NCBI GenBank assembly: GCA_018266255.1 | Contig: JAFEAT010000014.1 | Coordinates: 62,001-126,000, forward strand | Source of the DNA: Cyanobacteria bacterium SZAS-4 | GTDB lineage: Bacteria > Cyanobacteriota > Vampirovibrionia > Obscuribacterales > Obscuribacteraceae | Reading direction: 5' to 3' | DNA length: 64,000 nt | In this document: piece after piece, positions 43,138 to 52,300 of the stretch | How the letters are laid out: the number at the start of each line of letters is the position of its first letter | Position numbering within the stretch: position 1 is the first letter of the stretch | Translations under genes and position numbers: made by a program | Notes under the pieces: model-generated | Database searches by the model: none | Seen by the model: the letters and a program-made list of their open reading frames with translations, nothing else | What the model was told of the DNA's origin: nothing

Positions 43138-45270
43138 GTGTCCGAAGAAGTCGTTGTTCTAGAGCCAGTTTCAGACCTCTATCTCAAGACTGAGAAGCTG
43201 ATTTTCTTCAGGCTAGCGTTCGCCGCTGTTGGCATGTTTCTCGCCATAGGCATCAATCTTTTCACTCGCACTGACTTCGACTATCAGCCTGTGATCGTCA
43301 TCACGGTGGCAGTGCTAGTCGTTTCCGGTCTGGCATTGCTCGGGGCTTTAAAGTCTCGGCTGGCCGTCACCGACCCTAAATTGATGATACTGAATGCGGT
43401 GCTAATTGGTTCTGATGTGCTCGCCCTGACAGCACTAGTGCACTTCACTCGCGGCGTCGAGTCTGACTTGTACGTCTTGTATCTGCTTCCGATTTTGCTC
43501 TCTAGTTACACTTTTGGACGGGAAGGCATCACGCGCACCGCCATGTTCGTCTCCTTTTCATATGTTGGACTCTTGTTGGCTGAGAACGCGACCCTGCTTC
43601 CTTATTTGCTAGAACCAGATAAGACAAGCGGTCTTGCCGCAGTTTATTCACAGCAGCTGTGGCGTCGAATCCTTGGTCGCAGCACACTTCTTGTCAGTGT
43701 CGCGTTCATCTGGGGAAGGTTCTGCGAGTACATGTCTGGTCTGGCAGAGCAAGGCGCAAACCGACTCAGAGAGCAGTTGAAAGCGAACGAAGAGCTTGTC
43801 AACGAAGTTAAAGGACAAGCAGCCCGCGAAATTCTCATCAACTCCATCAACTCGGCGCTGAGAAGTACGCTCGACCTCAATCAGATCTTCGAAACTGCTG
43901 TAGACGAGTTGGGGCGGGCGTTGCAGGTTAGTAGTTGCGCCATTGTTTGCCATAGCTCCTATCCTGATGAACCACCGGTGGTGTGCGAGTCAATCAGCTC
44001 TGCTCTTAAATCTGATAATGGAGATACCATCGGAATCTTCAACTCGGTCGTTTGCGCATTTGTTCTCGAGAATAAATCCACTTACGAGCGCGACCCGGTC
44101 ACCAACAATCTGATCAAGGTTTTTGTTTTCCGCAATCCTGGTAAGCATGAGACTTTCAAGCCGATCAGAGAAGAAGTCGAGAAGCTCAATTTCAGCTCTC
44201 TCGTTATTCAGCCAATGATGTATGCGGATGAATCAAAAGGTGTTCTTCTTATTGGTGAACGGGATAACAAGCGCCAGTGGTCCACATCCGAACTCGACTT
44301 GATCAAGTCTGTAGCTGGTCAAGTTGTGGTCGCAATCGAGCACGCAGAGTTGGTCGATCAGCTATCGCGCAAGAACAAAGACTTGCTGCACAAAAACCTC
44401 AATCTAGACGCCAAGAACTCAGAGCTGCGAACCGTTCAGTCTCAGCTCATTCACCAGGAGAAGATGGCCTCGTTAGGTAGGCTGGTGGCAGGTATCGCGC
44501 ACGAACTCAACAATCCGATTAACTTCGTACACGGCAATTTGCCGTATTTGCGCGAATATTTCGACGACCTGAAGAAAATTATCGGCACGGTCGACAAAAT
44601 CGAGAGCGAGCAGAAATCTGAGTTTGAAGGGCTGAAGCGAACGCTCAAATACGATTTCCTTGTCACTGATTTGGACAATATCCTCGCCGATTTGAATGAG
44701 GGCGCTGACAGAATCCGCCACATCATTCGAAATTTGCGCAGTTTCAGCCGCCTCGACGAAGCGGAGCTGAAGGAAGCTTCCATTCAAGAGGGCATCGAGT
44801 CCACTCTGAAGATTCTTTCTGAATTTTACGGGCGCGACAAAATTCCCGTCGAGACTGAATTTGCAAACATCCCACCAGTGCTGTGTTATCCAGGGCAGCT
44901 CAATCAGGTTTGGATGAATCTGCTCTCAAACGCTGCCCAGGCTTTGGGTTCGGTCTCTGAGCCTCTGGTGAAAATTCGCACGGAAGTCGAGAACAATAAA
45001 GTTGTAGCCTCAATTTCTGACAATGGGTCTGGTATTAAACCAGAGGTTCAGAGTAAAATCTTCGAACCCTTCTTCACGACTAAGCCGGTTGGTCAAGGCA
45101 CGGGGTTGGGTTTGTCAATCTGCCATTCCATCATGGAACGGCATGGCGGGCAGATCTTCTGCGAATCTTCGCCAGAAGAGGGCACAACATTCAGGGTGGA
45201 AATCCCCATTTATGCCCGCGCTTCTGATTTGGTGAGGTCTGTACAAGAATCGGCTTATGACCCAGACTAA
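43138..45270 (+). CDS. Membrane sensor histidine kinase with GAF domain
   Basis: A 710-residue kinase starting at a GTG. Residues 15-200 hold about six membrane helices (for example FRLAFAAVGMFLAIGI and ALTALVHFTRG). A GAF-like domain follows (about 235-400), ending in SVAGQVVVAIEHAEL. A coiled segment leads to the phosphoacceptor H455 in GIAHELNNPINF, followed by an inserted helical stretch. The ATPase domain has the N box (QVWMNLLSNAAQAL), G1 (ISDNGSGI), F (EPFFTTKPVGQGTGLGL) and G2 signatures. The HELNNP type is common in bacterial hybrid-like sensors. The HD-GYP response regulator starts 48 bases further on (first possible start 21 bases on) and is the probable phosphate acceptor. Confidence 0.93.
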   Translation: MSEEVVVLEPVSDLYLKTEKLIFFRLAFAAVGMFLAIGINLFTRTDFDYQPVIVITVAVLVVSGLALLGALKSRLAVTDPKLMILNAVLIGSDVLALTALVHFTRGVESDLYVLYLLPILLSSYTFGREGITRTAMFVSFSYVGLLLAENATLLPYLLEPDKTSGLAAVYSQQLWRRILGRSTLLVSVAFIWGRFCEYMSGLAEQGANRLREQLKANEELVNEVKGQAAREILINSINSALRSTLDLNQIFETAVDELGRALQVSSCAIVCHSSYPDEPPVVCESISSALKSDNGDTIGIFNSVVCAFVLENKSTYERDPVTNNLIKVFVFRNPGKHETFKPIREEVEKLNFSSLVIQPMMYADESKGVLLIGERDNKRQWSTSELDLIKSVAGQVVVAIEHAELVDQLSRKNKDLLHKNLNLDAKNSELRTVQSQLIHQEKMASLGRLVAGIAHELNNPINFVHGNLPYLREYFDDLKKIIGTVDKIESEQKSEFEGLKRTLKYDFLVTDLDNILADLNEGADRIRHIIRNLRSFSRLDEAELKEASIQEGIESTLKILSEFYGRDKIPVETEFANIPPVLCYPGQLNQVWMNLLSNAAQALGSVSEPLVKIRTEVENNKVVASISDNGSGIKPEVQSKIFEPFFTTKPVGQGTGLGLSICHSIMERHGGQIFCESSPEEGTTFRVEIPIYARASDLVRSVQESAYDPD

Positions 45271-45318
45271 GAGAAGGTTTGTCGAGTTCGTTTGGCAAAC
45301 GCCCACGGAGAGCACTTG

Positions 45319-46446
45319 ATGGCACGGCGACACAAAATTCTGCTCGTTGACGACGAAATAGCCAACGTTCGGCTGCTGAACCGCGTTTTAGGCGACGAGC
45401 ATGAGTGTTTTCAATGTATGGGTGGCGAAGAAGCCCTTAAGACGCTGAATGAGCACGATGTCAGTCTGATTATCACAGACCAGAGAATGCCGGTAATGAC
45501 CGGTGTGCAGCTTCTGGAGAAGTCCATCGAGATTCGCCCAGACGCAATCAAGATTTTGATCACCGGATACACCGATGTGCAGGCGTTAATCGATGCCATC
45601 AATGCCGGTCACGTTTATAAGTACATTCCGAAGCCATGGGATGCTGATGAGCTAAGACTCACTGTCAAGCGCGCGCTTGAGACCTATGAGCTGAAGGAGA
45701 ACAACATTCGCTTGATCGCCGAGTTGAAAGCGGCTTTCATGCAGTTGGAAGAGCTTTCGACAGGCGCTATTCGCGCTCTGGCTGACGCTCTTGACGCCAA
45801 GTGCGATTACACATCTGGTCACAGCCTGCGAGTCAGCCGGTTCGCGGTGCTGATCGGGCGCGCGCTGGGACTTCCCACTGAAACTTTGAAAGATGTCGAG
45901 CTGGCTGGCGTTTTGCATGACATCGGCAAAATCGGTGTACCTGAATCGATTCTCTGGAAGCCGGCGAAGCTGACTGATGAAGAGCACAAGATTATGTCTG
46001 AGCATCCAATCAAGAGTGCGCAGATTATTGGTGAGTTGAGCGGGTTGGTGCGAGCGCGTGAATATGTTTTGCACCATCATGAGTTTTTAGACGGTTCTGG
46101 CTATCCAGATGGTTTGAAGGGCGACGACATTCCACTTGGCGCAAGAATAATTCTTGTTGCTGATGCTTACGACGCGATGACGACAGACCGCCCATACCGG
46201 AAAGCGATTGGGCACCATCGAGCACTGAAAGAGTTGCGCGAAAAGTCGGGTACGCAATTCGATCCCAAAATGGTCAATGCGTTGATTTCTGTGATTGGAG
46301 AAGAAGGCGAGCTGCTGGTTAACGGTGAAGTGCCAGAGAGCTTCCTTGGTCTTTCAATTCCTTCAATAAGCACTTCACAGACTGGTACACAGTATCTGGC
46401 GGAAGCTGCACGCCGCGAACGGCTAGAGTCGGCGGGGAAGCAGTAG
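45319..46446 (+). CDS. Response regulator with HD-GYP c-di-GMP phosphodiesterase domain
   Basis: 375 residues from the ATG at 45319 (a TTG at 45292 is also in frame). The receiver domain starts HKILLVDDEIAN and carries the phosphorylated D54 in IITDQRMPVMTG, with the conserved Lys in YKYIPKPWDAD. After a short helical linker the HD-GYP domain shows HSLRVSRFAVLIG, LAGVLHDIGKIGVPE (the HD pair), HHHEFLDGSGYPDGLKGDDI (GYP motif) and ILVADAYDAMTTDRPYR, as in RpfG. It would hydrolyse c-di-GMP on phosphorylation by the upstream kinase, tying this operon to surface or motility control. Its last 128 bases overlap the convergent GT9 gene. Confidence 0.94.
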   Translation: MARRHKILLVDDEIANVRLLNRVLGDEHECFQCMGGEEALKTLNEHDVSLIITDQRMPVMTGVQLLEKSIEIRPDAIKILITGYTDVQALIDAINAGHVYKYIPKPWDADELRLTVKRALETYELKENNIRLIAELKAAFMQLEELSTGAIRALADALDAKCDYTSGHSLRVSRFAVLIGRALGLPTETLKDVELAGVLHDIGKIGVPESILWKPAKLTDEEHKIMSEHPIKSAQIIGELSGLVRAREYVLHHHEFLDGSGYPDGLKGDDIPLGARIILVADAYDAMTTDRPYRKAIGHHRALKELREKSGTQFDPKMVNALISVIGEEGELLVNGEVPESFLGLSIPSISTSQTGTQYLAEAARRERLESAGKQ

Positions 46447-47458
46447 AAGCGCGCAGCGCCTTGAAATGAGGATGCTTGGGGAGCAATTTTGCTTCGTCAG
46501 TGGGTCCGAACATTGCCACGACCGGTTTTTGAGCGCCGACAGCAATGTGCATTGGCGCAGAGTCCACGCAAACAAGCACGTCGCAAAGCTTGGTCAAAGC
46601 CGCCAGGTCTGCCAGACTCTTAGTCTTTCCAGCAGAAGAAATCAGCCTCGAATGAGCAGGCAAACCCGCTTGTATCTCCTTGATGATCTCGACGTCATCG
46701 GGACCACCTGCCAGGATCGGCTGACACTCAGGATCTCCATTGAGCATGTTGATAAACGCAATCCAGTCATTTATCTCCCAAGTTTTGATGATGCCTTTCT
46801 CAACAGCAAGCCGACTAGTGCCAGGATGCAAAAGAATTTTGCTGGCACCACCTTTGGTATCGGTGGAACGAAGAAAATCTTCCATTCGAGTAATGCTATC
46901 CGCCGGAATGTGAATCTCCGGAATCAACGGAGCACCGTTTTCCAAAACGGCTAGGGCCGCCGGCTTCCAAGCCGGCTCAACAGATCCATGAGTGCGTATT
47001 GAATCGCCAACCAATCCAGCCGCCAGATCATGATACATATCAGCAGCATATTGCTCACGATTCAATTTAACCGGATGCGTCAACAACAGCCGAGAAAGCG
47101 GTCCCGAGTCATATCCGACACGCCAGTTAGAGCCACCCAAGTAAAGCAGTATTGAAACCATCATAGAACTGCCAGACGACAAAACCAGCTCATACTCTCC
47201 ATCTTGAATAAGATGAACAACCTCGACTATGTCAGCGAGATACAGTGGTCTTTTCTTTATATCGAAAGTAACCGTGTCATCGATCAAGTCTGTAATCTGT
47301 TCGATCGAGCGCGATCGAGGTTCGAGCATAAGCGTGATATGCGCTTTCGGATAAGCTTTCCTCAGCGTCTTAAGCGTCGGCAAGAACAGAACTTCGTCGC
47401 CGATGCCGCCGAAATTGATGGCAAGTATTTTGTTTGTCTTATGTAAAGTTGGAATCAT
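46319..47458 (-). CDS. Glycosyltransferase family 9 (heptosyltransferase-like)
   Basis: A 379-residue GT-B transferase. The N-terminal hallmark is KILAINFGGIGDEVLFLPTL; ILLHPGTSRLAVEKG and VLVCVDSAPMHIAVGAQKPVVAMFGPTDEAK form the donor site of the second domain. The probable role is adding heptose or a related sugar to a surface glycolipid. The last 43 codons (from about HFKALRA) lie antisense to the end of the HD-GYP gene. The C-terminal helix there (DTVYQSVKCLLKEL) resembles the normal GT9 end, so the overlap seems real rather than an artefact of stop placement. Confidence 0.88.
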   Translation of the reverse strand: MIPTLHKTNKILAINFGGIGDEVLFLPTLKTLRKAYPKAHITLMLEPRSRSIEQITDLIDDTVTFDIKKRPLYLADIVEVVHLIQDGEYELVLSSGSSMMVSILLYLGGSNWRVGYDSGPLSRLLLTHPVKLNREQYAADMYHDLAAGLVGDSIRTHGSVEPAWKPAALAVLENGAPLIPEIHIPADSITRMEDFLRSTDTKGGASKILLHPGTSRLAVEKGIIKTWEINDWIAFINMLNGDPECQPILAGGPDDVEIIKEIQAGLPAHSRLISSAGKTKSLADLAALTKLCDVLVCVDSAPMHIAVGAQKPVVAMFGPTDEAKLLPKHPHFKALRASTASPPTLAVRGVQLPPDTVYQSVKCLLKELKDQGSSLALHR

Positions 47459-47549
47459 CTCTCACTCAGCTCGGGCTCTGGCACTTGATTTGGGCAGTCA
47501 TCTTTTTCAGGACCTATAATAGCTCAGAGTATCGTTAGGATTTTGGATT

Positions 47550-48761
47550 TTGCGACCGACAAATTGGACACAGGTTCTCGTCATCTGCGCTATCGTGGGC
47601 GCCATCATCGGCTATATCCTGACGTTGTACTTCAAGCCGACTTTGATACCATCTGCTCTGCGAATTGGCAGTCTGGTTCAGCCCACGACTGTGCTTCTAT
47701 TGGGTACTGATGTCGTCTACACCGAAATGGGTCGGCATAGCAATAAAAAGATCGACCAGAACGCTTTCACCGGTCGCTCTGACACCATAATGGTTTGCCG
47801 TCTGGATCCAGTTCGCGATACGCTCAGCATCCTTTCTATACCGCGAGATACCGAAGTTCCGATACCGGACAACGGTGTGCAGAAGATCAATGCCGCTAAT
47901 GCGATCGGTGGTCCCTACCTCGCTTTGCGCACGGTCAGTAATTTTTTGCAGATTCCGATCGACCACTATGTCGTTCTCAACGTTCATGGGCTGGTTGATC
48001 TGGTCAATGAACTGGGTGGGATAACCGTCGATGTTCCGCAGAAAATGAAGTATATGGATTGGACGGCCAAGCTCAAGATCGATCTCGAGCCGGGTCCGCA
48101 CACGCTGACTGGCAACCAGGCGATGGGCTTTGTGAGATTTCGTCACGATGCTCTTGGCGATATCGGGCGGGTGCAGCGGCAACAAATCTTTATACGTGCC
48201 GTGCTTGCCAAAGCGCTTCAACCTGAGTCCTGGAGCCATCTTCCGCGATTGATGGAGATCGCTGGGCAATATATGTCTACCGACATGAGCCCCAGTGACA
48301 TGATGTCGATGGCGACGTTCGCTCGTGCCGTGCCGAAGAAGAATCAGCAGATGATGATGCTTCCTGGCAATTTCGCCGGCAACGGCTGGAGTTCAAGCGA
48401 TGCTGAAGTTCGAAACATCGTCAGCCGCTTGATGGGGTCTAGTTTTGTAACTTCGCTACGTAACGAAATGCGTGTCACGATACAGAACGCGAGTTCTACA
48501 ACTGGTGAGGCTTACAGGGTTGCAAAGATATTGCAACGAAAGGGTTACATAGTCACCGTTCAACAATCGCGAGGCAAAATCGGACCGTTCAAGGTGACTA
48601 GAGTGATTGCTCAAAAGGGAAATCCTGATGACGCAGAGCAAGTACTGATGGACCTTGGCGGTCACGGAGATATTGTTAATGCCTCGGTTGGAGACTATCA
48701 AAGTACAGTCACTGTCATGGTCGGTGATGATATGGCTGCGTTTCTGAGCGAAACTAAATAA
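47550..48761 (+). CDS. LytR/CpsA/Psr (LCP) family protein with LytR C-terminal domain
   Basis: A 403-residue membrane-anchored transferase starting at a TTG. One N-terminal helix (about residues 8-27, VICAIVGAIIGYILTLYF) exposes an LCP domain (about 50-250) with SDTIMVCRLDP, LSIPRDTEVPI (catalytic Arg/Asp region), KINAANAIGGP, LGGITVDVP and AMGFVRFRHDALGDIGRVQRQ (lipid and phosphate Arg residues). From about 305 a LytR_C-type domain follows (VTIQNASSTTGEAYRVAKIL). LCP proteins move glycopolymers from polyprenyl lipids to peptidoglycan or other acceptors. It stands alone on the plus strand, divergent from the GT9 gene (91-base gap). Confidence 0.92.
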   Translation: MRPTNWTQVLVICAIVGAIIGYILTLYFKPTLIPSALRIGSLVQPTTVLLLGTDVVYTEMGRHSNKKIDQNAFTGRSDTIMVCRLDPVRDTLSILSIPRDTEVPIPDNGVQKINAANAIGGPYLALRTVSNFLQIPIDHYVVLNVHGLVDLVNELGGITVDVPQKMKYMDWTAKLKIDLEPGPHTLTGNQAMGFVRFRHDALGDIGRVQRQQIFIRAVLAKALQPESWSHLPRLMEIAGQYMSTDMSPSDMMSMATFARAVPKKNQQMMMLPGNFAGNGWSSSDAEVRNIVSRLMGSSFVTSLRNEMRVTIQNASSTTGEAYRVAKILQRKGYIVTVQQSRGKIGPFKVTRVIAQKGNPDDAEQVLMDLGGHGDIVNASVGDYQSTVTVMVGDDMAAFLSETK

Positions 48762-48984
48762 ACGAACGGACTGGCGAGAAGCGCATGGAAAGTGGATCTG
48801 CGCATTGCGAAGTGAGAAGCTTTAGACATTGTTATTATTCCACTTGAAATAGCACTTCGCACATAACATGACATGGTGTACAGTATGTGCGGTTCGCAGC
48901 TGTGACCCAGCAACTTTATTGCGTTCACGCTATTATGAAGCTGGCTACATCGATTCCCGGCAGTTAGTCAGAAAGGCAGGCAAC

Positions 48985-49221
48985 ATGATCCATTACGTCT
49001 ATGCAACTCGCGGTGGTTACCTCTATCTAGTTGGCAAATTTGCCCACAAACCTAAAGTACAAAAAGCTGATGAATTTGTTTTGTCGGTCCCAGAGAAGAC
49101 ATCACAGAATCAAATCGACACACTGGCACACCGTCGTTTCATGGATCATTTGAATCGTCCCCGCAAAGTTGCACACGACCGCCACGCACACGGCGCAGAA
49201 CGCGAATTGGCAACTGTCTAA
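48985..49221 (+). CDS. Small basic hypothetical protein
   Basis: 78 residues from the ATG at 48985, which has an AAAGGCAGG ribosome site; the longer frame upstream (from 48868) is not needed. It starts IHYVYATRGGYLYLVGKFAH, a short beta domain, and ends in a His/Arg-rich helix and tail (HRRFMDHLNRPRKVAHDRHA). No membrane segment or Cys. The clear start signal and the terminator 24 bases after its stop (49245) mark it as a real single-gene unit. Family unknown; nucleic-acid binding is possible given the charge. Confidence 0.72.
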   Translation: MIHYVYATRGGYLYLVGKFAHKPKVQKADEFVLSVPEKTSQNQIDTLAHRRFMDHLNRPRKVAHDRHAHGAERELATV

Positions 49222-49244
49222 GCCTTTCTTTCGATAAAGTATTT

Positions 49245-49274
49245 AAAGAGCTGTCCTTACGGGATGGCTCTTTT
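49245..49274 (+). terminator. Intrinsic terminator of the 78-residue gene
   Basis: A 12-bp stem (with two G-T pairs), AAAGAGCTGTCC (49245-49256) with GGATGGCTCTTT (49262-49273), and a five-base loop TTACG, followed by a short T run (CTCTTTT). It lies 23 bases past the stop at 49221. Confidence 0.88.
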
Positions 49275-49358
49275 AGTTTGAATCGAGGGGCAGCAGCCAG
49301 ACCCGAAAGAGAGCCGTTTTACAAGACGGTGGGGCCGCCGGCTTCCAAGCTGGCTCAC

Positions 49359-52300
49359 CTAACAAGACAACTCAACACTCTTCTTAGAAACAGCCGTAAC
49401 CTTATCCCCAGGCAAAATCGTGCCAATCATGTTGAGCGGATCCGCAGCCGAAGCCGAGATCGTCTGCTCCATAGGTTGCTTATTCTTCGACGCACGCAGT
49501 GAATCAGCCGCTTCCGGCAAAGCGAACTGCTCACCAATAAATCCATTGACGAAGCGACCGCCTCGAACCTCACCGCGGTCTTCCATATGCCTGAACACCG
49601 AAAGCAATTCACGCCAGGGTGGAAGATTGGCTTCCCGTCTGCAAACATCGCGGAAAACAACTCCATAGCGAGCGAGCAAAACCTTGCACATCGCCTCTAA
49701 CCCGCGTGCTTTCTCAACACCATGATCTGTATGCAACAACGTCCAACGCCCGTAATTGTCGCGGAATCGTTTACCTCGCGTTCCGGTTCTGCGTTTCGGA
49801 TCTATAAGTGAGCGAAGATTGTCGAACCCATCTGCCGTCACCAAACCGCCGGTGACCAGCTCCCACAAGCCAGTCTCTACCTGTGACTTAAGTAGCCCCG
49901 TACCTCGAACGATGTCTGCAAAAAAGCTCGCGCCTCGTTGTTGCAAAAATTCTTGAACAGCTTGAGCTGCAGAACTTAGCCCGGATAGATCCGCATTAGC
50001 AGCCGATTTCGGCAGTGTCGTCATCCAATCGGCATCATCTCGAACGAAGAATGTGATCGGCGCAACACTGGTCGGAATGATTCTCTTGATCGCACCGGGT
50101 GCCAGGGTCAGTACTTCTGCAACCCCATCCTGACCTTCCGTAGAAAGTGTCTTGCTGAATTTAGATGATTTGCTTTTCGAGTTTTTTCGCTCAGCTCCTC
50201 GAGAAATCGGCACAACATCGACGATTTTACTGGCCAGCTCTTCCAACGGCTTTCCATTCAAACCAACTGGCCTGAGAAAAGCTGACTTCTTAGCACTGGC
50301 AGGTATGGAAGCTGGTTCGTCCGTAGCTGTCAGGGCCGGGTGCATGCTCAAACGCCCCCAACCGACAGAACCTTTCATGCACAAGTTGTCGAGCATGTCT
50401 GAGCTGTAATTCCGAACGCGGCGTGCCAGGACTTCTCTCTCCCAGGCGTTGGCAGGAATTTCGAAGCCTTGCAATTGCCTGATTACCTCAAGCAACCCGC
50501 GCTCGCCCGCTAGTTGCGTGCCCGGCGCCAGGTGCTGCCAGGATGCGAGCCATCGCACATATGCACCGGCAGTGACCGGCTCGACTTTCTGTCTCAAACC
50601 GCTGATTGTCAATTTATGAATCTTCGCAAGCAATCGTCGCTCGCACCATTCGTAAGCAGAAACTTCCAGCGAGGCAATTCCCTGAACAACATTCGACAAT
50701 GTGACGCGATCTGAGAACTGACCTCGAAGAATTCCGCCTTCTGATTCGAGCTGCAGGAACGCAATTTCAACGTCTCGACTGCTCATTTGCAGCAGGTTTG
50801 AGATATCATCCACCATCACAGGTCCAATGATCTGCATCCACCCTCGCACCGCGGATGATACTGCGATAGATCTGTCAGCAGGTGCTTCGCCGATAATAGG
50901 CACATCAGTTTCGATCTTCGCGTTCGGCCAAATCAATTTTGCCGTTTGCAGACGTTCGGTGCAGACCCAGAAGTTATAGGTTTCTACTGAAAGCCGGGTG
51001 GCGCGTCTTGTCCGTCTAAGCGCTTCAAAGTATTCCTGCCATTCTTTCTTTGGCTGCACTTGCAGCTTCGGATTCTCTTCGGGAATTGCAATGACTGATT
51101 TCAATAAATCATGCAGCTCGTCGCCGTTGCGAATGTCAGGCCATGCTTGCTCGATAACTTTGCTTATCGCTGCCGGGTCAAGCCGACCCAATTCTCCCAG
51201 CACAGAGTTTGGAAGCACGCGGCGCATTTCGACTGCACGAGTGCGTCTTTCCTCGACTCCCGCATCATCTAAATATGCGTAGACATTGGCGTTGATGATC
51301 TCTGCTGCAAATTGAGATGGTGTTGGTGTGTCGACCGCGATGCAAGTGATTTCGCCGTTCTTGATATTTTCGATGATTGTTTCCAATCCTTCTATATCCA
51401 TCGCCTCAGTCAAAACATCTTTCATCACTTCTTCGATAAGCGGATGGTCAGGCATTTTGATGTCGCCTGGATTGTTGTCTTGACAGGCAGCAGCGTCTGG
51501 AAAAACAGCTGAGAGCAAATCGTCAGAGCGCAAACGTTGCAAGTAAGGTGGAACCTTTTTGCCGCCCATAAATCGCAGTAGGGCCAGGGAGCGCATCGCG
51601 TCCCACTTCCATCTCGTGGCGAATATTGGACCTTGTAACGATGCCTGTTCAAGTGTGTGTCGAACATTTTGAGTTGTTAGATAGTAGAAAACGTCGCCCA
51701 AAGGAAAGCTGTGCTGCTCGGCAAGAGCTATGCTGATGCCATCTTCAGTTGCTGCTGCTTGTAGTTCGAGATTGAAATTGCGGCAGAATTTTTTGCGTAA
51801 TGCTAGACCCCAGGCGCGGTTGATGCGCCCGCCGAATGGAGCGTGCAAAATCAATTGCATTCCTCCGCCTTCATCAAAAAATCTTTCAGCAATTACTTGT
51901 TTAGTGGTTGGCACTGCGCCAAGAATGGCTCGACCCTGCACGATGTACTCAATCAGCTGTTCCGCGCCTGAATCGTTCACGCCACATTCATCTTTAATCC
52001 ATTCAATTGCCGCTTTCGTTTCAGGGGTTTGTTTAGAATGAGCACCGAATGCGACAGATACATCTTTTGTCATCTCATCGATCTTTCGTCTCAAGTCTGA
52101 AACGTGATGTGAGAGTTCATCAGATCGTGCTGGCGCTTCGCCGAACCAAAATGGTACGGATGGTGAGGCTCCGTGCGCGTCTTCGACATAGACCTTGCCG
52201 ACCACGTTATCGATTCTACGGATTCTCCACGATGTGCTGCCAAGCAAAATGACATCGCCTCGATGACTGTCGATGGCGAAGTGCTCGTCTAGTGTTCCAA

